A stretch of 64,000 bases of DNA from Flavimaribacter sp024343425 (lineage in GTDB: Bacteria; Pseudomonadota; Alphaproteobacteria; Rhizobiales; Rhizobiaceae), in NCBI GenBank assembly GCA_965227645.1, contig OZ245773.1, positions 3,224,001-3,288,000 on the forward strand, in the 5' to 3' direction. A program made the position numbers and the translations under genes. The number at the start of each line of letters is the position of its first letter. Position 1 is the first letter of the stretch. The notes beneath the pieces were generated by a model. The model had not been told where the DNA came from and did not search any database. It saw only the letters and a program-made list of their open reading frames with translations. Positions 59,280 to 64,000 of the stretch are shown here, piece after piece.

Positions 59280-59792
59280 ATGTTGAAACTCATTTCTTTC
59301 TCGGGCCTGCCGGGCGTCGGAAAATCGACGATCGCCAAAGCTTTGGCGCGTGATATTTCGGCCGTCTACGTTCGGGTGGATTCCATTGAAGCGGCGCTCA
59401 AAGTGAGTGTGCTTGGCGTTCCTGATGCGGAAGACGCCGGATATCTGGCGGCGGCCAACATCGCAAAGGACAATCTCGCGCTTGGTCACAACGTGGTCGC
59501 CGACACGGTAAATCCGGTGTCGGAAACGCGAGCTCTGTGGGCTCATGTCGCAGCCGACAGCCGCGCCATGCTGGTGAACGTCGAGATTGTTTGTTCCGAC
59601 AAGGACGAACATCGCCGCCGCGTTGAAAGGCGAAAAAGCGAGATCCGGGGACTGGTTTATCCAAACTGGAGCGAGGTTGAGCAGAGGCTCTATCAGGAAT
59701 GGACGCAAGACCGGCTGATACTCGATTCAAGCGCACTCCAGGTCAGCGAAAGCACAGCGAAGATCATCGAATATATGAACACATTCGGCTGA
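59280..59792 (+). CDS. AAA-type P-loop kinase, predicted
   Basis: This 170-residue protein has a P-loop FSGLPGVGKSTIAKALA at about residues 7-23, an acidic pair in VRVDSIEAAL, and the lid-like DKDEHRRRVERRKSE near residue 105. It matches the AAA_33/zeta-like small kinases that phosphorylate nucleosides, sugars or small molecules. The substrate is unknown. It starts about 155 bases beyond the end of copy B and lies 86 bases before the amidase gene. Confidence 0.82.
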   Translation: MLKLISFSGLPGVGKSTIAKALARDISAVYVRVDSIEAALKVSVLGVPDAEDAGYLAAANIAKDNLALGHNVVADTVNPVSETRALWAHVAADSRAMLVNVEIVCSDKDEHRRRVERRKSEIRGLVYPNWSEVEQRLYQEWTQDRLILDSSALQVSESTAKIIEYMNTFG

Positions 59793-59878
59793 ACCGTTTG
59801 GGGCTTTCGCGAGGATCAATGTTTACGGAGCAACAGCGGCGACCCATACTTGGACGACGAATCGCAAAGAGGCGCCGG

Positions 59879-61312
59879 ATGTCTGGAATTTCTCCGTTGG
59901 AACTCGATCTCACACAGTTGCGCGAGGCGATAGCGCAAGGCCGGTGGACTGCCCGCGAAGTCGTCGAGGCTTCTTTGTCCAGAATAGAATCTGTCGACGG
60001 GGATTTGCATGCTTTCTGCACGCTGGACGAATCCGCAATCGCCCAGGCGGAGGACGTCGATCGCCGGATCGCCAACGGTGAGACCGTGGGGAAACTGGCG
60101 GGAGTTCCGGTCGCCATCAAGGATCTGATCTGCACCGGCGGACTGCGCACCACCTTCGGGTCTCGTCTCTATGAAGACTTTGTTCCGGAGCAGGACGACA
60201 TCGTGGTCGAACGCCTCAGGGCGGCGGATGCGATCATTATCGGAAAGACAAACGCAGCCGAATTCGGCTACGGCGCCATGGGCGAAAATCACATATTTCC
60301 GACAACCCGCAATCCATGGGACGTTACGCTGACCTCTGGAGGCTCCAGCGCCGGCTCGGCGGCGGCGATCGCGGCCCGGATGGTGCCGCTGGCGCTCGGA
60401 AGCGACGGCGGAGGCTCGATCCGGATTCCTGCTTCCCTGTGTGGCGTTTACGGAATAAAGCCCTCCTGGGGGCGCGTGCCTCTCTATCCCGGTTGTCGCG
60501 ACGAGAGATATCCGGGCCAGTCGAGCTGGGAGACACTGGAACACATCGGGCCTTTGACGCGAAACGCGGCTGACGCGGCGCTTGCTTTATCGGTGCTGTG
60601 TGGTCCCTCTCCCTATGATCGGCACTCGATCCCCTCGCAGGATGTCGATTGGGAACTCAGCGACATCGAAGCCATGAAAGGGGTTCGGATCGCTATCACC
60701 AAAGACCTCGGCCACGCTCTTGTCGATCCGGAGGTCGGCGCGGCCTTCGACAACGCCATCGAACGGCTGAAGACAGTGGTGGACTGCGTCGAAGGCAAAT
60801 GCCCGGCGATTGGCGGCACTGAAAGTCTCCTCGACACGCTCGTCGCTCTTGAAACCGATCGCGCCGGGTTGAAGGCAATGGCAGCTGATCAGGGCGTTCA
60901 ACTGGACGGCTGGCTCGGCAGCATCCTCGAGCGCGAATGGAGCGCGGACCAGTTCACGGCGGCGCTCATGGAACGAAAGCGCGTGGCCAACGCCATGGCG
61001 AGGTTCATGAACGAGTTCGATTTTCTGATAACGCCTGCGACGGCGACAGCCGCGTTTCCGATCGGCTCGTTCGGACCTCCCGAGATCGCGGGACGGCCTG
61101 TACCCCCGTCAGCCTGGACGACATTTTCTCCGCTTGCCAATTTGACGGGGCTTCCCGCCGCATCGGTTCCCGTCGGATACACGAGCGACGGCCTCCCGGT
61201 TGGCTTGCAGATCATGGGCCGCCATCTCGACGATCAAGGTGTGCTTTCACTGTCCGCTCTCGCAGAACACCTGTTCCCGCGTGATCGTTGGCCCGGTCCC
61301 GAACTGGAATAA
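59879..61312 (+). CDS. Amidase (amidase signature family)
   Basis: This 477-residue amidase signature enzyme has all three catalytic positions: Lys in VPVAIKDLICTGG, the cis-Ser in TSGGSSAGSAAAIAARMVPLALGSDGGGSIRIPAS, and the nucleophile Ser in the last SIR. It resembles GatA-like and aryl or aliphatic amidases. I start at ATG 59879, after AGAGGCG; an in-frame ATG at 59819 is the alternative. It lies upstream of two carrier-thioesterase genes on the same strand and might release or trim a product of the same pathway. Confidence 0.88.
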   Translation: MSGISPLELDLTQLREAIAQGRWTAREVVEASLSRIESVDGDLHAFCTLDESAIAQAEDVDRRIANGETVGKLAGVPVAIKDLICTGGLRTTFGSRLYEDFVPEQDDIVVERLRAADAIIIGKTNAAEFGYGAMGENHIFPTTRNPWDVTLTSGGSSAGSAAAIAARMVPLALGSDGGGSIRIPASLCGVYGIKPSWGRVPLYPGCRDERYPGQSSWETLEHIGPLTRNAADAALALSVLCGPSPYDRHSIPSQDVDWELSDIEAMKGVRIAITKDLGHALVDPEVGAAFDNAIERLKTVVDCVEGKCPAIGGTESLLDTLVALETDRAGLKAMAADQGVQLDGWLGSILEREWSADQFTAALMERKRVANAMARFMNEFDFLITPATATAAFPIGSFGPPEIAGRPVPPSAWTTFSPLANLTGLPAASVPVGYTSDGLPVGLQIMGRHLDDQGVLSLSALAEHLFPRDRWPGPELE

Positions 61313-61415
61313 GCATACACAGCAAAAGCGCGTCATGTTGAAACCATGGACAGTTGTGCTAATACCGCCTCTTCCAGACAGTTGACGGCACCGGATTTAC
61401 GACGACGGAAGTTCA

Positions 61416-62651
61416 ATGGACGCACAGTCACTCCACACATCGAGGGATCTGCTTGACCTTCCGAGCGCCTACGAGGCGCCGACGAGCGAAACGGAAAAGA
61501 AAATCGCTTCGATCTGGCGCGCGGTTTTCGAAATCGACGACATCGGAATCGACGATGATTTCTTCGACCTCGGCGGCGACTCCGTCAAGGCGACGCGCAT
61601 TACCGAGGAGATCAACCTCTCCCTGGGCGGAAGCTTCAAGGCCGGCCAGATCGTCGAAAATCCGACAATCCGCGACGTCGCGGCGGCAATTGATCGCGAC
61701 AGCGCCGCAGACAATGCGGACAAGTTGGCCTCCCATATCCTGACCGTGCGCAAAGGCGGCGATCATCCACCCCTGTTCATCGTGCACGGGCTGGCCGGCT
61801 TCTTTTTTCCGAATGCCGAATATATGAGCGCTTTCCGCGACGACCAGCCGATCTACGCCTTTCAGGTTCCGGGCTTCGACGGACAGATGGAGCCCCTCGG
61901 CACGGTGGAGGAGATCGCCGAAGAATATGTCAAGGCAGTGCTGGCGGTCGATCCGGACGGCCCCTGGCATCTTGCCGGCATGTGTTCGGGATGCTGGATC
62001 ACCTTTGAAATGGCGCGCCGGCTCAAGGAGCGGGGCAAGGAGCCGGGCCGCGTTATCCTGATCGATCCCTATATCGAACGCGGCAGAATGCGCGAGCAGT
62101 TCGAGACGAATCGCCGGGTCGGAGCGTCAGGTCCGATCGCTTTCGCCGCCTCGGCCTTGTCGAGAGCGCGGCTCGCCTATACGCGCCTGAAAAGCAAGAT
62201 CGGAAATTATCGCGCGACCGGTTTGTGGATCAGCAGCACAGACCCGAAAGCGTTCGATATTCCCGAAGTGCGGCAAAAAATTCTCGAAGATGGCCGGAAA
62301 AACCGGAAACAGCCGACCAGGGATGAAGACGTCACCGGCAAGGAGCGTTTCCAGAACGAGGCCCTGATCAACAAGCACCGCTCGGACACCGGCGTCTACG
62401 CATCCGAAGTCCTGCGATACGCTTTCTATCGCTACAGCACCGATCATTCGATCGAAAACCATGTCGACATCATCGCCAGCGAGCATCTGAAGAAGAAGCT
62501 GAAAAACCCGCATCACCCGGTCTGCCGAGCGATGCCCAATCACGATATCATCGTAGCCGGTCGCAGGCATGACGACACGGTGTCGACGACAACCGCGCTC
62601 AACAGCTCCATCATGCAGGACCTGATCGCCAAGCCCATCCCGCAGGCTTGA
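61416..62651 (+). CDS. Free-standing carrier protein-thioesterase (PCP-TE), first copy
   Basis: This 411-residue protein has two domains known from non-ribosomal peptide synthetases. An N-terminal peptidyl carrier domain (about residues 20-95) has the phosphopantetheine site DLGGDSVKATR, Ser56. A C-terminal thioesterase of about 300 residues follows, starting FIVHGLAGFFF. Its nucleophile elbow is LAGMCSGCW with Cys190 where most have Ser, an Asp in ILIDPYIE and a His in RRHDDTVSTTT. The condensation and adenylation domains are absent from the window. It could act with enzymes encoded elsewhere. Confidence 0.8.
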   Translation: MDAQSLHTSRDLLDLPSAYEAPTSETEKKIASIWRAVFEIDDIGIDDDFFDLGGDSVKATRITEEINLSLGGSFKAGQIVENPTIRDVAAAIDRDSAADNADKLASHILTVRKGGDHPPLFIVHGLAGFFFPNAEYMSAFRDDQPIYAFQVPGFDGQMEPLGTVEEIAEEYVKAVLAVDPDGPWHLAGMCSGCWITFEMARRLKERGKEPGRVILIDPYIERGRMREQFETNRRVGASGPIAFAASALSRARLAYTRLKSKIGNYRATGLWISSTDPKAFDIPEVRQKILEDGRKNRKQPTRDEDVTGKERFQNEALINKHRSDTGVYASEVLRYAFYRYSTDHSIENHVDIIASEHLKKKLKNPHHPVCRAMPNHDIIVAGRRHDDTVSTTTALNSSIMQDLIAKPIPQA

Positions 62652-62657
62652 CCGTCG

Positions 62658-63887
62658 ATGGAAGCGCACATCACAGACACGGAGCTTATCGCCCGGGACG
62701 ATCTCGGACTGGAGAACCCTCACGCGCCGCCGGAAACCGTCGTCGAAGAAAAACTGGCCGGCTTCTGGCGCGAGATCTTCGGAATCGAAGGGATCGGGAT
62801 CGATGACGACTTCTTCGATCTCGGCGGCGATTCCGTCAAGGCGACCAGGCTGACCGAGACCATCAAACAGGAGCTCGGCAAGAGCTTCATGGCCGGTCAA
62901 ATCGTCAAGAACCCGACCATTCGCGAAATCGCAGCGGCGCTCGAAGCAGCCGGAAACACGCAACTGCCCTCGCACGTCTTCGCCCTGCAGACAGGCGGAA
63001 CGAAAGCGCCCCTGTTTCTCGTGCACGGCGCCGCCGGGTTCTTCTTCCCCCATGTCGACTACATGCGGGCCTTTCATGACGACCAGCCGGTCTACGCCTT
63101 CCAGGTGCCGGGTTACGATGGCCAGATGCAGCCGTTCGACACGGTCGCGGACATCGCCGACTGCTATCTCGACGCCATCCTGCAGGTCAGCCCGGACGGC
63201 CCGTGGCATCTCGCCGGCATGTGCTCCGGCTCGTGGATCGTTTTCGAGATCGCCCGCCGTCTGGAAGAAAGCGGCAAGAAGCCCGAGAGGATCATTCTCA
63301 TCGATCCCTTTATTGAAGACGGTCGGATGCGTGATGAATATGAGCGGGCAAGACGCGATCATTCGGGAAGCCTGACAGCGCAGATCGCCTACGCCAATAC
63401 GCGTTTCAAGTCGTTCACACGGAGCCTGCGCCAGAAGTTCACCTGCTGGCGCGCGACGGGGCACTGGATCGATCCGATCGAAGAGAAGGCGCTCGCCATT
63501 CCGGTAGTCAGGGAGTGGCTGCTGAAGGAGCGACACGACTTTGTCTCGGCAGACGACATCGACGCGACAAAATCGCATGAGGCTTTCGAAGGCGAGACGC
63601 TGATCAACGCCTACCGCTCAGACGAAGCAGTTCTCGCTTCCGAAAAACTCAGACGCGCATTCTACGCCTACAGTTCGAAGAACAGCATCGCCAGTCACGT
63701 CGACATCATCGCCAGCGAGTTTCTCGACCAGCGACTGAAAAACCCGGTGAACCCGTTGCGGCGGATGATGCCGGACCAGACCGTAATCGTCCAGGGCGCC
63801 ACCCATATGGACACGGTGTCGACGACGACTTCGGACAACAGCGAAATCATCCAGCGCCTGCTGGACGAGCCAATCCCGGGCCGCTAG
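62658..63887 (+). CDS. Free-standing carrier protein-thioesterase (PCP-TE), second copy
   Basis: This 409-residue protein is a paralogue of the gene just upstream, six bases away. The carrier site is DLGGDSVKATR with Ser59. The thioesterase elbow is again LAGMCSGSW with Cys189, followed by ILIDPFIE and the His in GATHMDTVSTTT. The strong match of all motifs suggests tandem duplication, but clear sequence divergence shows that it is not recent. Both copies are probably co-transcribed. Free-standing pairs of this type are rare; the substrate is unknown. Confidence 0.8.
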   Translation: MEAHITDTELIARDDLGLENPHAPPETVVEEKLAGFWREIFGIEGIGIDDDFFDLGGDSVKATRLTETIKQELGKSFMAGQIVKNPTIREIAAALEAAGNTQLPSHVFALQTGGTKAPLFLVHGAAGFFFPHVDYMRAFHDDQPVYAFQVPGYDGQMQPFDTVADIADCYLDAILQVSPDGPWHLAGMCSGSWIVFEIARRLEESGKKPERIILIDPFIEDGRMRDEYERARRDHSGSLTAQIAYANTRFKSFTRSLRQKFTCWRATGHWIDPIEEKALAIPVVREWLLKERHDFVSADDIDATKSHEAFEGETLINAYRSDEAVLASEKLRRAFYAYSSKNSIASHVDIIASEFLDQRLKNPVNPLRRMMPDQTVIVQGATHMDTVSTTTSDNSEIIQRLLDEPIPGR

Positions 63888-63888
63888 G

Positions 63889-64000
63889 TCAGCCGTTCCT
63901 GACAGCGTCCAGATGCCCGGCGAATGACGGGGCGTTCATCAGGGCCTTGCACCGTTCGAAACGACCGACCGAATAGGCCCAGAAATCTTCCGCCGGATTG
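63889..64000 (-). CDS. C-terminal end of an unidentified gene, cut by the window edge
   Basis: The minus strand encodes about 36 residues ending ...PSFAGHLDAVRNG before a TGA at 63889-63891. The stretch AEDFWAYSVGRFERCKALM looks like real protein. The rest lies outside the window, and I cannot name the family from this. It converges with the second carrier-thioesterase gene. Confidence 0.5.
   Translation of the reverse strand, partial: NPAEDFWAYSVGRFERCKALMNAPSFAGHLDAVRNG

Overview
The window reads as a chromosomal segment of a GC-rich alphaproteobacterium, most likely a member of the Hyphomicrobiales (Rhizobiales). The reasons are the dense, short-spaced gene layout, the many ABC importers for amino acids and nucleosides, the lone-operator regulator pairs, a SoeABC-like molybdoenzyme, and the style of the protein sequences. 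I cannot name a genus. I recognised no rRNA or tRNA gene, no CRISPR array and no complete insertion sequence.

Layout. 0-4 kb: a branched-chain amino acid importer (livGFHM), then a Phd/PIN toxin-antitoxin pair. 4.6-8.8 kb: a flavin reductase, a DadA-like oxidase and an SDR/LysR divergent pair with a palindromic operator. 8.8-13.6 kb: an ABC exporter broken by one amber codon, an Inh-like lipoprotein, a quartet of inverted repeats, a class I amidotransferase and a TetR/membrane-protein pair. 14-16.5 kb: a GST gene divergent from a DHFR-like/HxlR/VOC operon, with two HxlR-type operators between them. 16.9-18.8 kb: an orphan HigA, the first array of a dispersed TTCCCGAAACAAAGCCAGA repeat, and a class III cyclase. 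18.8-21.4 kb: an aminotransferase and a LivK-like binding protein with a terminator. 21.5-26.1 kb: a SoeCBA-like sulfite dehydrogenase operon. 26.4-36.9 kb: DoxX, a flavin monooxygenase, a lipid kinase, ThuA, a hydrolase, a MarR-linked ABC-2 exporter, a ureohydrolase and an 8-oxoguanine-deaminase-like amidohydrolase. 37-46.9 kb: a long minus-strand nucleoside import and salvage operon headed by a GntR regulator with a palindromic operator. 47-50.4 kb: a GSU2403-type nucleotidyltransferase behind twin 33-bp palindromes, a Xre/RES toxin-antitoxin pair and a zinc-peptidase lipoprotein.

50.4-59.8 kb holds the most unusual architecture. Two sulfatase loci are present. The second one (AraC regulator plus arylsulfatase) is bracketed by two direct copies of a 1.2-kb module. 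Each copy carries a DnaB-like ATPase gene followed by a tandem array with a 33-bp period. A 420-bp core of the two copies is identical while the flanks have diverged, which suggests gene conversion. The same repeat motif recurs at 17.3 kb in a different, 101-bp composite form.

59.8-64 kb: an amidase, then two tandem free-standing carrier-protein/thioesterase didomain proteins whose nucleophile position is Cys instead of Ser. No adenylation or condensation gene is visible in the window. A minus-strand gene is cut by the right edge.
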